This document shows, one piece after another, positions 1 through 13,900 of a stretch of DNA of 64,000 bases. Below the pieces are notes generated by a model that made no database searches, had not been told where the DNA came from, and saw nothing but the letters and a program-made list of their open reading frames with translations. The DNA is taken from the NCBI GenBank assembly GCA_008973525.1, contig WACJ01000040.1, forward strand, positions 1,674,001-1,738,000. Reading direction: 5' to 3'. Source of the stretch: Stenopsyche tienmushanensis (Eukaryota > Arthropoda > Insecta > Trichoptera > Stenopsychidae). The position numbers were made by a program, and so were the translations under genes. The number at the start of each line of letters is the position of its first letter. The stretch's first letter is position 1.

Positions 1-932
1 TATTTATTTCCGCCGCTGCAGATGAATATTTATATACTATAATACTTTGATGTGATTCGTAATTGTATTACGGAGGAATACAAAAATTCTGAGCCCCGTA
101 TCTATTATATTTCATATCGATATTCCCATTATTAGGGTCGAGGTGTAGTAAATACATCACCGGTAGGGATAGGTTAATTTAACAATTTGAAAAAAATATA
201 TGTACTCTATATATGTATATATAGATTAGACAGTTTAGGCATCGCCTAAGTTCGTCAATTAGTAGTTACGCCACTGTTTTCAAGCGTCTAGATTTCAGCG
301 GGAATGTCTCGATTTAGCAGCCTTCAATGAATGAAGTTGGATTGCTTTAAAGCTCATTTAACAATAATATTTTGAATTTATAAGATGCCAATTCGATTTG
401 TTGTATTTATGATAAATGTATGAGTATTTGCTAATAATGTGGTTTATTTATGCATGATGAGATATAAAAGATATCTATAATTTAGCTATTAGAAGTTAGG
501 TATAATGGCATTGAAGTCAAAAATAATTTAAAAAATAGCAAGATTAAAAGCTCCTCAGTCACCATAAATACACCCATCGTAAAAGTATTATGTAAAAATA
601 GTTAAATGTTGAGTTATGGCGTCTTGGATCTCATTAAGTGGATTCATCGCAAATGTATTGCCGATGAAAAATTGACCGTAAAAATATAATTGACATTTTA
701 AAAGGGGCGGCTGAGCATTACTTCCTCCCCCAGGGTTCTTAAATCTTACTTCGGTTGGACGATGATCTTACAATAAAAGCGAATATATCCGCATGTCCGA
801 AGAGGGCATTAAACGCTCATCGTAAAACGACTTTATGGATAACGAGGTGAACTCGGGGTCGTTTAATCGGAATCAATCAAAATGGGGTTGTCACTCGAGG
901 GTGGCGTGAGAATACATAATTAAAAGACTTAC
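1..932 (-). other. Dys: Dystrophin intron, downstream of exon D
   Basis: Non-coding stretch following the donor of the most downstream dystrophin exon in the window. I see no open frame of useful length on the minus strand, no further exon resembling the next spectrin repeat or the WW domain, and no recognisable mobile element. The part at about 700-900 is slightly richer in G and C but has no signal I can name. Confidence 0.6.
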
Positions 933-1099
933 CCCTAAGCTCTCGTCTAATTTTCTTTTCCAGAGGTCGCTGCGATCGATCAAAGCATTCCATTTATCAC
1001 TGAGCTTATTGACTTCTCTTCGGATCGCCCTTGTCAACTCGCGAGCTTGTTCTTCGGCGCTTCTGTATCCTCGGGAATCACCGTCGACTTCACGGCCGG
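933..1099 (-). CDS. Dys: Dystrophin exon D (spectrin repeat, helix C and start of next repeat)
   Basis: Internal exon of dystrophin, the cytoskeletal protein linking actin to the membrane dystroglycan complex. It has 167 nt. The acceptor is ttttttacag and the donor GGG|gtaagt. With the phase-1 G carried from exon C it reads A then 55 codons, ending in phase 0. The peptide contains ARELTRAIRREVNKLSDKWN followed by ALIDRSDLWKRKLDESLG. It aligns with the part of human dystrophin where a helix C (with the KxxxxxWxxL heptad pattern) runs into the next repeat's helix A (SxxWxxKxDExL). The first residues (GREVDGDSRGYRSAEEQ) are a charged linker and unconserved. The exon is identified by family resemblance and by the exact phase match. 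The following exon lies outside the window. Confidence 0.9.
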
Positions 1100-2265
1100 C
1101 TGTAAAAAAATGGGAAAAGTTAATTGGGAGTGTTTGATAAACTTATATGGATTGACGTTATTTATAAATAGAGACGAAGAAAACCGTATCGAACCAATCA
1201 ATACTTGTTTGAGACAAGTTAGTCGGAAGTTGTGTCGGCCAAGACAAGTTTTCCTTATTGCAAGCAAATGCCAAAATCACGTCCATTACGATAGATAAAC
1301 CCACAAGAAATAGTTTCGATTGACATGAAACAATTAACGGATTCATTCAAATACGATATTTAACATCAATTCAAATAAATACGGCATTAATTGTCAAGTA
1401 CGAAGATTAATTCTTAAAAATATGATAGTAAACGTTGCGGCATAAGGACACATTGTTGTAACGCTTTAGTCCTTTGGCTGCTCTTGTTTACGCCGTTCAA
1501 GTTCACAGTAAATATTTGAGTTGAATTAAGTTGGCAATTCAAACAAACCTACGGAATATTTAGTTAATTTATTCATTGACTTAGTAATAGTCAATTACAT
1601 AACATTGTTTAACTTTCTCGGTGTAATTAAAAAAGTTATCGTTTAGAGCTACCGCAACGATTAAATCCCAATTGCTGCAAAAGGACAATGCGCACAATAT
1701 TTTAACACCTTCGCAAACGGACATCACAACAACAAAATATAAAAACATCGCCGTGAAATTGTATTCGCTCTCGTATGCGTCCCTCAAAATGACTTTTTGA
1801 ATATGATGAAGCTAAATAAGCCACCGTTCGACCCCAAACATATTTTGTGCGCGGTATAAAGACCTTAAATCTATTCTCATCGCTATCTCAGCCCGGATAT
1901 TCCTAAAGGACGCATATTTTTTTTATGAACATGAGACATTTTGTATTCTTAAAATAAAGAAAATAAGCGCAGAGGGAAGTCGTCCGTACAAGCTTGTTTT
2001 ATTTACTTTGAAAAATTCATGTGCATACATAAATTTCGGCATTTAATTTAATAGAAACGCCCCAAATATACTCTGCTATATATGTAAAATAAATTATGAA
2101 ATATATTAATATTTAAATTTCACATCTAAATCTCCATAGAGATACTCCAGTGGATTATTGACAATAAACGAGGAATAATGCTCTTTAGTTGTGTTTTTGG
2201 ACGTCAAAACATCAATCTTATAGATTCCCGCATTTAAAATATATATAAAGCCAGATTTTTTGCAA
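1100..2265. other. Intronic DNA, nothing identified
   Basis: AT-rich sequence with only chance open frames shorter than 85 codons that overlap each other on both strands. No repeat, RNA gene or domain was recognised. Confidence 0.5.
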
Positions 2266-2267
2266 TA

Positions 2268-3336
2268 CACTCAAACTTCTTTTTATGCGATTTCGAAGTT
2301 ATGCGGTTTTTTAACGCAGTTTTTTCTTTTTTTTTAAATTTCATAAAGAGAACGTATCGATATATTTTGGATAAAATAGGAAATAAATCATTTACCCAAA
2401 CCGAAATTTGGAAAAATATTAAAAAAGCGACCACGCCTTTATTCTAGTTTAGATTTTTGAAAATATTATTTCGTTTTTTTTGTATTTTTCCAATGTTTCC
2501 AATTTTAAAAATATATTCTCTAAAGGAATTTCCAAAATTCCAACTACTTACGGATTTATAGCTATTTTAGTGACGTGGCAACTCGGCCGGTCCTACCATA
2601 ATAAAATCTTTTAACGCGTTCTTCTCGAAACTACTTTTTTTTTAACACGGTTGACATCATATCTCAAGTTTTAATTTTAAATAATTTACTTCAAACTAGG
2701 TGCGAATCTTTTCTATATAATCCTCTATTATTTCTACCAGATTTATGTCAAAATTTATTTTTTAACTATTTAAAAAAAAAATAAAACAAACTGTGACAAA
2801 AAATAAAACTGTGACAAAATAAGGGAAAAAATGATTGATTGAACTTTTTTTTAAATAGTCTCCTTTTTGTGATTTTTTTTTTTTTTGAGTTAGGGACTGT
2901 AATGACATCTTTATTAATTATGAATTATATTGTTTGAACAATGATGACATTGACACTGGGTATATTATTTCTTCAGAAAAAGAGGGCGATTTTGAGTCAT
3001 ATCGAAAACGGCAACGAAAATTATCATAAAGCGATGATGGTTTGTAATTAAAATGATTAGTATTTTTTCTAGTAGATGTCTGGCATTTGAGATGCTAGAT
3101 GTCAGACATCCTTAAAATTTTACCAATGATGCAAGACAAATCTTTTCACTCTTATATTTTAACTGTCTTATTGTTTTCCTGCGATACTTTTTTTTATGCG
3201 ATTTTGGATATATTTTATATAGATTTTTCAAAGTTATGCGGTTTTTAAAATCCATGGAACGCATCTTTATTTTTTCTATGTAAGTCATAGCTTTTTTTGT
3301 GCTGAACGCATCTACCGCACAAAAAAGGTTTAAGTG
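2268..3336 (-). mobile_element. Tc1/mariner-type non-autonomous element, copy 1
   Basis: Complete 1,069-bp element flanked by TA on both sides. The inverted ends read CACTCAAACTTCTTTTTATG at the left and CACTTAAACCTTTTTTGTGC at the right on the opposite strand. It is homologous over most of its length, in inverted orientation, to the copies at 33035 and 59176. It carries no transposase coding sequence. The right end contains a 10-bp stem (3293-3302 with 3317-3326, loop 14 nt). The TA duplication and TIRs point to Tc1/mariner-type mobilisation, an inference because no transposase is present. Short open frames inside it are chance. Confidence 0.8.
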
Positions 3337-3540
3337 TACTGTTTTCTTTTTAAATTCTCACTAAAATATGCATAACTTTCGACGGTTCACGTAAACGACG
3401 GTTCATGTAAAACTAAATCAATATTAAATTTCAAAACGAAAAAGATGTTAGTAGTGTGTGTAAAAAAATTGTCACATTGAAAAAAGCATGTGAAACGGTC
3501 TCAATTTAACACTTATTTATGACATATATATCGAAAATAA

Positions 3541-3599
3541 GTAAATTTCGCGCACAGTCTTCGCGAATACGAAAATTCTCGTGTCCCGCTGTTAACGTG
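3541..3599 (-). mobile_element. Solo terminus of a TTAA-type (piggyBac-like) repeat
   Basis: On the minus strand the sequence next to the TTAA at 3600-3603 starts CACGTTAACAGCGGGACACG. A close relative sits beside a TTAA at 22428 (CCCATTAACAGCGGAACGCG). A conserved end abutting TTAA in two places suggests a TTAA-specific element. The partner end was not found here. Confidence 0.4.
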
Positions 3600-3603
3600 T
3601 TAA

Positions 3604-6600
3604 ATCATAGTTTTAGAAGTCTTATGGAAGGTTTAATTTTATAAAAATATTGAAAATGGCATAAAGCAGTGGTAAAGAAATTACGGCCCGCGGGCCAGAC
3701 ATGGCCCTCTATATATTTATATCCGCTCCTTTAACTCAAAAATATTTGAATAATTTTAAAATCCAAACGATATTCCGATGTTGAAGAAAACTCGTTTGAA
3801 AAATAAGATAAGAATAAGAAGAACAAACATTTTCCAAAAGTAAAACATATAAAAATTTAAAGTATTTCAATAAGAAATTCGTCAAAAAGTTTAGCAACCT
3901 CTGCCATAGAGCTTTAAATTATAATATTTAGTTTGAAGAACATTAGCGTTTAGAGTATTGATGTCGTGTCTTGAATGCTTAACTATTTTAATTAAGTGTT
4001 TTACATGAGGTTCAAATATTTTCGTTTGAAAGAAAAGTTTAAATTTAATATATTCTGAAATATATACAGATAAAATCTCAACATAATTATAAGGTTCTTA
4101 TATAACGCTGAAGCCACCAGGACTATTAATTTGGTATTAAACGCATTGCCGAATAAAGTAGAGATTTTTTTTGGATACCCCAATATATCCAATAATATGT
4201 ATAAAATATTCTCATTTCGTATGAAATATTGATTATACAAGAAAGGCCTTAGCGTCGTTATATTTTTTGCGCTTAAAGGATTACTAGTGAGATATACTTT
4301 TCTCCAAGAAAAAGTATGAAGATAAAGAGACACGATATAGACGTAAAAAGTTGAAAACCCACCGAAGCAAAAAAAAAGGACCAGTGACGGCTATTCGCAA
4401 GGAAAGTTTTAATTTTGTTCGGCGTTTTATTAAATGAAGGATAGAAACCCAGACAGTTTATAAAGAGTAATGAAACAAGCACTATTAAGATGTGATAAAG
4501 GCAAGCTTTGATAAAACGAAACAGAATTTTAGATTACTTAAGAGTTCTATTTTTATGAAACTCGCCCCAAGTATCGATTGAGGCCTCTTCTCACTTGTTG
4601 CAAATAAGAATGAAATTGGTCGTAAACAGTTTTCCTTCGTTTCGTTTTCGTTGCGTCGGGTAGTCAAATATTCATTGGATTACAGGTGTGATGAAAAAAT
4701 TGCAAGGGGTGAAGAGCCGAGCCGGCGGGGCGGGATTCCCCGAGGAGACTGCACAATCCTGGAGTTTCTGGAATGGGTTACAGGAGGGTTTTGCTTCAGG
4801 ATCTCAGATTGTCTGTGGGATTTAATTGCGGCGCAGACAAGTTAATCAAGGAGCGGCTCAGTTCACGCCGGCAGGAACGCAATCAAGGATCACTACAGTT
4901 GGGATCCTTTGCACTAGCCATGATAACATTCCTAACAGGATATCTTGACAAATTACATCTTTTGTAGCTAAAAAGGGCGACAAATGTATTTTAAAATGGT
5001 ACCTGACGAGAGAGAATTAATTGCGGGTAAATTCCAGGATTACGAAACAACAGGGAGACGACCGCAATAAATCAAGAGATCTAACTGTGAACATTTTATT
5101 TTCATTCTTCACCATAACAATAATGGTTAATAAACAAACTAAAGACTATTTATTTAGTAATTATACAGATTTTAACCCTTTGGAAGCTAAACAATCATAT
5201 ATCATCGAATGTGAAAATAACGAGGACTGTAAACAATTACGCTGACTTCAAAATACTTAAGTTTGAATAGTTTCTGTGCGTTAGATAATCAGTGTTTAAC
5301 CTTGTAGTATATTTCGCTCAGTTTCTCATTTTCACGTTAGCGCAATTAAACAAGATACTTTGAATATCCATATAAAAATGAATGTGTGTCGCGAAACGAG
5401 GAGTTTGCTTAGTATACATTCTTATAGCGTTCATCCGATCGCGATGAAACTTTGATGAATTATTGTGCGTGTATCCGAGAAGGTTTTTACACTTGCATGA
5501 TTTTCATTAATATAATTTACATTATTATATGTTTAAATTCAAATACACGTCAGAATGTGGCTAACGTTGTTAAAAAATTAATGGCTAAGGACGATTCTAA
5601 ATGTGATAAAGACACGAGCAAGGAGGATAAATGTCTTTCTAACTCAGGATCGAATGTTTCCATTTGATGAAATTCATTTTAATCAATGTGCGATTATGTA
5701 ATCTTTAGGAAATTAGCAAATAGCCATAGTAAAAATTCGACGATAAACTCGCGTTAATTTGTCCATATGTGGAGTAAAATTAAGCATATAAGCTAATGGA
5801 ATTATAAAAATACCTTTTGCTTGTTGTAAAATGCAGGGGATTCAAAGTCGTAACGTAAACGTATCATTTTTTTAGCATTATTGTGTTGAAAATTTTTAGG
5901 GCAACGCTTGAGGTACAACAATTTTTCATTTATAAAAAAATCGCTAGAGTCATGTGTGGTTTAAGTGAATCTTCTTAGCTCTTAGGAAAAGTTGATTTTA
6001 TGCATTTTTTCTTTCAATTTGTTAACGAAAATTTTTAGCTAAAAGGTTTAGCTAGTTTTGTGTAATATATAATAAAATAGAATGCTACTGATTTACTTCA
6101 TAAATGTGATTAGATATTAGACTGGATATATATTAATTTAACATAAAACGTTATTTATAAGCGTAATATGTATTTATTTTTGCAACGGATTTAATAAAAA
6201 CAAGAAATTTCATTATTAAAATTGAATATTCCAAGAAAAGTTGGCAGAACTTTGTTACTATTGTAGTTGTGGAAGTTTGGCGAACAAAAAAATACGGTAT
6301 TTTCGTTAAAAGCCCTGATGATCGATGAGCTGAGAAACGTGTAATAAAATTAGATTAAAACTTTATAAACTCTTCCTTTCAAAGCTATGGCAGTAGCCCC
6401 TGAGAGAACTTCATCTACATCCATTAATTTTAGTACATTATCTCACAGTTTGCTAACTCATCATTCTACGGTCGCTGTTGCTTCGCGCGCGCGAGTCTCC
6501 ATCTCTTCCTTCCAGTTGCGCTTTAAAATAATGGCTCCGAATGCGAGCCGAGAGAGGTGAAAAAAATGTTACTAAATCATCGAAGAGATGTACGCCGAAG

Positions 6601-9600
6601 AAACGAAGAAAAATAGTTGCCGAGAAGTTTATGAAATTATTCTGCAATGCGAGAGATAAATTATACGAGAGTTCGCAGTACGTGTTCCCACTTATGGGCG
6701 GAAAGAAGCGCCAGATAATCCCATGATTTCTTTATCCTGATATTCATCTTGTTTTTTTGAAAATATTTCCGAACTTGCCAACATGCGATAAAAATGTGTA
6801 TTCCCTCTTTGGGTGGGAAAAAAAATCCCGGCAATTTATTTTCTGATACAAACTACAAATGATATCACGATGATACGCAATCTACGCAGCTTTTTATTGC
6901 GATAAAAGCGCACACTAACAAATTCATCAATCATTTTTTGAAGTGCAATTTGTATAGGCGCGGTAGGACAAATGGGCTTGAACGTCACGAGAAGTGAAAC
7001 TCCAACCGGCTGTTATTGTATATGTATAAATAGCATTTCCGTTAACAAAGAAAGAAATGCACATTATTGAATTAAAGATAATGCTATAATATGTAGATGC
7101 TATAATCGTATATCCGCCATTTATCGTCCGTACAAATCCACTTATCTGTCAGGACCGCGCAGCATGTATGAAACTTGTATATAAATAAATTAACGCTGTT
7201 GATAGCACACAATATTCGGGCATTTTTTTAGCGTAAACATAAACAATACACTTAAAAATACTTTTTCTGAATTATTGCAATTCAATCGCAAATATGCGAC
7301 TAAACTCTATTAGATAAAAATATATAGTTGAGTTGGGATATTTGAACATTATAAGCATCTTGTCAATCATATTATTTAATTCTTCAACAACAGAAAATCA
7401 GATAAATCTGTTTCAATATAATTGATCAAAAAATTGATATGAATTTGGACCTAAAATGTCTATAAAAAGAGTAGTTATTTGTGCCGTTACTCGTATGTAT
7501 AAGAATTGAATAGGTCCTTCAGTATATGCCGGTGCTTTAATAGAAAATCTTACAATATAATACAATCGTAATCACATATGAAATATATATTTCAGGTGTA
7601 AGCCGCCCTGGAACATTTTTTCAAACGTGGAAAGTAATGAGAAAGGATATGCACATGTTAATGGAAGATTTTCGAATGCGGAGGACTCTAGTGTGATACT
7701 CTACTATGCAAACAAGATTAATTAAGGGTCTGCACCCCGCCGGTTCAAATTGTGTTCCACTATGCAGACACATGCCTCTGCACTTGGGAATCTCTGGCCA
7801 CGCTGTTCGTTCAGGTATCCAGGTATGTAAAAAAAGGAAATTTGCACCGGGACTGCTCACATCTCCATTAGGATAAAAGTCCACGATTACTCACGGCCGG
7901 GATAAACATGGACGCCGAAGAAAGTGTTGCAGAGCGTGGTGTATATCCCTTGCCTGAATCCATTTCCATTTAGATTAATCGCTTAAATTGAGCATCTTAA
8001 AACTTCCCGCAGGCCGTTTGACCATGGAAAGATATATTGGACAAAAGCTGTCAACCGCAGCAGAGGCTCAAATTCTGCCCGCTCAGAAATTGTAGCTAAA
8101 TTGAGATACACTAAAATTGAGCTACAAACATTTTTCAATCCGAATTAAACGAATTAGAAAATTTGCGATCGAGTACGAAAATAGTTTTCGTCGCGTAAAT
8201 TGAAGTTTTCTTCTTAAACGTGCTCGTATGCCGCACCGTTGAGACTTCGCAAGGACGAGGATAATTCTGCTCGCATATGTGTGATTTATTTTCACCTCAA
8301 AAATTAAATTATTATTTCCATTTAGCCGTCTGCAAAATTTTCCTCCTCGGAAATGCCGAGAATGTATGTAAACAAAATTAGGGAAAATTAAGCAACGCAT
8401 CTCAAATATTTGATATTTATGAAACGCTATTAAAGGAAGATTTATGACATCCTTTTATTTGAAGAATATGCCTAAGAATATTTGTTGGTACGATGAATGT
8501 CACATTTAATTTGTTGAAAGTCGGAAATAAATATGGCGATTATGCGTGCAAATGGTGCAAATGAGTGGCCGCACAGTCGACCCTTGTTCACTACCTAGTT
8601 GTATACCCCTGTATTACGGGAAGAAAAAATAAATGAAAGAAGATGAACATGTTTACAGTCGTTCTTATTTGTAAATTCTTAGAATAGAGGTCTTAACTAG
8701 AAGGTACTAGAAGCGTTGGTATTGTTTCGACAGAGGATCGGTTATCATCAGTTTATCTCTGGCTTTCCTATGCATTGAAAGTTAGAAGTCAAAATATAAT
8801 CTTATTTGAAAGGAAAACAGGATACCACAGACCAATGTAGTAAATCACGTAACATATTCTTCCACGGAAATTGACACATCAAGAGTCAATCAAGTTTTAA
8901 TGAAGATGCAAGTGTCAGTCAAAAAAGGTAAAACGCTTGGAACGGAACCTGAAGTGCACTTTTCACCATTGCACCCCCGACCTTCAGAAATAAATTCTTC
9001 CAATATATATAAGATTTGTCGAAAGATGAATTACTGAAGAGATGTTTAGGTGGTCACACGCAGAATTCAAATGAATGTTTCAACTCGACGTTTGGCGATT
9101 GGCTCCAAATCAACTACTTTCTGGCTTAAAAGTAATCAAGATTGCAGCATTTTTGATTTTTATCTTATTCAATGAAATAAATTCAGCATTTGTAATGATT
9201 ATGAACGAGCTGAAAGTAGTTAGCTCGCAAAGCTTTAATTATGTACGACAAATGGATGAGCAGAGCGTCAACCGACAGAATAGACGCAGCTCAACGGAAA
9301 TCAAGGAAGCGCAGAAAGCTCCAAAAAAGGAGATGCAAGCTCAAAAATTATGCGTATGAAGACGACCAAGGGTTGCTATATGGTGCTGAAATAGCTGATT
9401 AGCCGCTAGGCAATTTATATCATTTATTACTGCCTTAAATTTATCGTTTTCGGTCATTTTATTTTCAAAAGCGTTTTTCTTGAAACAACTTTTTTTCAAC
9501 TGGCGGGAACTCTAACTCAAAAAGTTGTGGACCAATTATTTAAAATATTTGTATAAAGATTTTATACTTAATTATAATCGATATGAAGCTAATTCTGAGA

Positions 9601-10423
9601 TAATATTATTGTTTATAGTGTGATTTTTATTGCAAGGAAGGTGCAAAAAAATGGTAAAAAATCGTAACATTTTGTTAAGACACTCCTAAAACATGTAATT
9701 TTTTTTTATCAAGACTGGATTCATATTCTTAAAAAATATATTATTAATAAAATCAAAATATTTTATTGATTTTTAATAAAAATTGTGACTTTTACAGTTT
9801 ACAGCCAATAGCAAACTCTGATGGCGATCTTCCATTTACAGTAGCTTATAACTCGGATATATCAGGCGAAAATGAATTTTTAAAAAAATCAGTTATACTT
9901 TAAGATATTAATAAGGTATTCTCAAAGTTTAAATAAATTCTAATTATTCTTTCTCTGTTAAAAAAAATCACGAAAAACACTAAAAAAAATTGCTCACTAA
10001 ACTGGTACCCCTTAAGTATTATATCATTTAACTTATTGGTCCAATACATTTTAAGGTCAGACTAGATAAAAACAATCAGACTTACAATCATTGCATGATT
10101 TCAACGAAATATATTATAAATCCTACCGATAGTTGAAAATTTCTGCCAAAGGGTTGTAGAAGATGATGCCAAAAATATGCATCGCCAAAGGTGAACACTT
10201 TCATTAAAGTCTTATATTTAAAATCAATAAACCATGAGTTATACTAAGTTTTTCCAAATTGATTTTCGGTAGTGTATATAGAATGTTAATGAACGTTTTT
10301 TATTCTTCTTAAAACAATCGTCACCACAGGATAACCACAAATTGTCAAGCTTCATCGGAAGTAATTAACGAGCTTCGGTTGCGGAAACAATAAACACGAG
10401 CAAATAAAAAATATTTATATTTC
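3604..10423. other. Intronic DNA, mostly featureless
   Basis: Long AT-rich stretch. A GC-richer patch at about 4650-4930 has two overlapping plus-strand frames of about 64 codons that match no family I know. Apart from a dispersed repeat near 5361 I recognise nothing. Open frames at 5021, 6541, 7621, 8122 and 9075 are short, lack splice context and show no domain. Confidence 0.4.
5361..5500 (+). repeat. Diverged dispersed repeat (TATATAAAAATGAATGT type)
   Basis: Begins ATATAAAAATGAATGTGTGT and continues with GCGTTCATCCGATCGCGATG, then AAACTTTGAT. The same order of motifs occurs twice in tandem at 57506-57757. Such repeats are common in insects and have been compared with Helitron ends. I see no diagnostic terminal hairpin, so the class is open. 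Confidence 0.4.
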
Positions 10424-10424
10424 C

Positions 10425-10936
10425 ACTAGGTTCTTTTTTTTTTTTTTAAATCCTTATGACATCCATCAAAGCATGAATCTTTGATGTGTCATATCCGATA
10501 ACGGATATAGGGGGATCTCCATAGGAGATCTTACTTGGGAAATGATTTCATGTGGTGGTTTCCCGTTGCCTTCCACACGTGGTAAAGTAAGGATAGGATT
10601 ATTTGGAAAGGTAGGAGAGGAGAGAATCTATGAGTGAGTAGCGAAATTATCATTATATATATAAATGATAATTTAATTATTGTTGCAAATTCAATTACTC
10701 ACTCATGGGCGTCCCTGCACGACTTTATTAATCGCCTCAGAATTTACTTTTTCTAATCCAGGAAATCAGGGTAAACCTGGATCGAGACGATCGATCAGAA
10801 ATATTAATATTTCCGATCTCCCAAATTTGTTGGTACGGTGAAAATTTTTTCCACAATCTGGATTTGAACCCGAACCTTTGCAACAAGAGTCCAGGATCTA
10901 AGCCACTATACCAACACTTGGTCCAACTAGGTTCTT
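10425..10936 (-). mobile_element. tRNA-derived SINE with target-site duplication
   Basis: Complete SINE on the minus strand. The direct repeat ACTAGGTTCTT occurs at 10425-10435 and 10926-10936. The 3' poly(A) tail appears as a T run beginning at about 10434. The tRNA-like 5' head carries box A (TGGTATAGTGG, 10903-10913 reversed) and box B (GGTTCGGGTTCAAATCC, 10860-10876 reversed). The body includes a GGCAACGGGAAACCACCACA block, a motif I recall from animal SINE families but cannot assign. In the middle sit nested palindromes: ATGAGTGAGTA at 10630-10640 pairs with 10696-10706, and an 11-bp arm at 10644-10654 pairs with 10664-10674. It is transcribed in the same sense as dystrophin. Confidence 0.85.
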
Positions 10937-13900
10937 ACTTACTTCCAAATTTAATTTTTTTTTTCAGTTCATTTAAATAAAATTGGCGATTGAATTATTT
11001 CTATCCAATTAAGAGCTTTTACGTGACCGCAGAGTCACGCTTTTCCTTACAGCTCTCGATTTTTCATATTTAAAGTGTATGTCTACAAACATTTTGCGTT
11101 TTTTAATGACTTCATAAATGGTCCCAATGCATAAATAGGACCATAAGGAAATATGTTTAAATTGGACATTCTTTAATTCTGTGACGAATAGGCTTAAAAA
11201 GGTATTGTGTTCGTAGGTTTAATTCATTCCATAGATGTAAAAAGCCAAGTAGCTACTCTCCGTAACGCCACAGAAAGAAAAGTTCCAAAGCAACTTTTTT
11301 TAATTTTAGTTTATATTCTCGGAGAGTGCTCGGAGGATGCATTCTCTTTTTGCCAGCTCAACCGAAAGGCATCGAATAATTTGTTAACGAAATAAGGCTA
11401 CAATCCATGGCCGGAGCGGAAGGAGGCTTTACTATCGGGGAGCTTTCCCAGTGAAAGCTACACTCTGCCGTTGCGACTTATAAAGAAGAAAATTCATTTA
11501 AAACTTTCGTTAAAAATGCGAACAAAATTTCCCCTCGCAATTATACCCGACCAATTTCTAAAGATTCCCTTATATAATAAAAACTTTCAAAGACAAAAAA
11601 TGGAACGAGTGAAAAATTTTCTGCTGCTGCATATTTCATTAAGAAAAAAAAATCGAGCTTATACGCTTTCATCCAAAATTTGCGATGAGATAAAGTCGCT
11701 CGCCTGATTTGGATTGTATTTTAAACAAACGGATTGATTGTGTCGAATCGCATTGAAAGTTTTGCAAGATTGAAATTGTCAATAGTCAGTAATCATTCCT
11801 CGTTATACAACAAAGGATTTTCACTAGAGTAATCACAGAACGAGATTTAAACTCGATTCGACGATTAATAGCGTCGAAATAGACCGCAAATGATCCTAAT
11901 CCATTATAATAAGAACGGCTAGAGCTTTATAATGGAATCTCGTTAGTGCGTTATCGAAAGGTCGCAGCGTTGAGCTTTCGTCGTCGCCGAGCTACAAACG
12001 AAGACAGTAAAAAATAACGATGTTTGTCTTTGAGGGAGGATTTTTTCTATCCCGTCTAACACTAGGAGTGGATGAGGAAAAAAGCAAATCTACTTCAGTA
12101 AGCACAATAAAAACACGGCGGCGATGAATGCGAGAACGTTTTTCCAATTTGACCGGCACGCCTCGGCGTCATATTTTCGGGATGACTCCCGAAATGAAAA
12201 AAAGGGCCATTAATCCCGGACGTTACGGAAAAGGATTCGTCTCGATGACGCTTATAAATCAAGCACTTTCGAAAGAAAAGGATTTAAAGCGGGCATAATT
12301 TGAATACGGATCCGGACGCTGAGATTCGATTACTTGGGTGTCCAATCAATCAGAAGTAAATCACTTATGGAGGTTTCGGAACACGGGTTGGGACGCACAT
12401 GTGCGAAAGAGTTTTGCAATGACGGAGCAAAAGGATTATCAGGATCTACGACCAATTAATTGTGATGGACGCACGCCGGAAACGGACGAGGGAATCGGTC
12501 AAGGGGTCTTATACTGTCCACATGTATGTTTACAGTGATTAGCTGGGGGTGGCTTGGAGAGGTGCAAAAGTGGAATGACGTTATCAGATATCCGAAACAA
12601 ATGTTTAGTACAAAACCAAATTTTATTTCACTGGAAGAAAAAAATATATACAATAGACCGAGCAATCAAAATAAAATCAAGCCACATTTTATGGCTCCCG
12701 TATGCGTGTCACCAATCAAAGCCACGGTGGACATTTGAACGAAGTTATATTCCATGCTTAAAGACATAAAATATTCTAAAAATTAAATCAAAATTAAAAA
12801 ATAAACTAAAATTCGGCAAATTTAATTGAGCCGTCAACCATAATTTCCAGTACAGTGATTAACGTTCTAAGTTCTCTTACAGTATTTCGTTGAAATCCCC
12901 ATGTAGAATTCGACAATTTTAAAGGCGAATGGATTGTTTCGTCAAACTTAAGTTTCGATGTTATCGTTGGCTAAAACTTAATTGAGAGTGAAAGTTTCGC
13001 TTAACTAGTTCCAGACTTAGTTAAAATTTAAACGATACTGTACTGAGAGATTTGTTCATTTTGGTGAAGTCGACGACCGAATAAGGTTTAAAGCTCTGTA
13101 GAAAGCTTTACGGTATTGTCATAATCTGATGAGTCGATCATAAAATAAATAATTATTAAAAAAATATTATATTTTTATAATGCCATCTGTGTTTGCATCG
13201 TTGAACTTTAAATTAATTTAATGTGGCCAATGCTCTCTAGATGGCGTGAGCGCATGCGATCCATATGGATCGCCAGGGGTGATCAACCAAAATATGATCA
13301 AACATATTTTTAATTAAATTATCATTTAAAACGTTTTGAATAAAAATAGTTTGTTAGTGTTAGCTTAGTAGAAGTTGGAAGAGCGACTTATTATTTTTGT
13401 TACATGACTGCTTCGAAACTCGGTTATAAAGACGCTTTGCATTTATGATGAAGAGTGCACAGATAGCACCCGGCTGCCAGTAGGCTAACAAAGTTTGTCC
13501 GCTTGTCGTGGCCCCGGGCAAATATTTACAGGGCCGAGTTTACGACGCAACAACGGCAGTTGAGAATTTATGATTGTCGGATAGGAAATTCCTAGGAGGG
13601 AACAAACGGGACGCAGAGAAACCATTTGCGCAAAAGAGACAAATTGTGTCAATGCTGCCACTTTTTTCGTAAATAATAAATAAACTGGGAACCCAACGAG
13701 TCGAACCCGTTCGAAAACTGATAAAAACGCTGCTCAGTCTGGAGCAAAGTTATTTTAATACCGAAGCTTAGCATGGAGATTCCTACGAATTTGTCATTGT
13801 AAATTGCACACAGTGTGCTGAAAGCACATTCGAGAGAAGAAAAGCGATGCTTTCAAGCGCCGCCGACGCAATTTTAGAAGATTTTGCTAATTTACGCGGG

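Noticed and set aside
10860..10925. tRNA gene
   Set aside because: Good A and B boxes, but no paired acceptor stem, and a poly(A) tail with target duplication shows a SINE.
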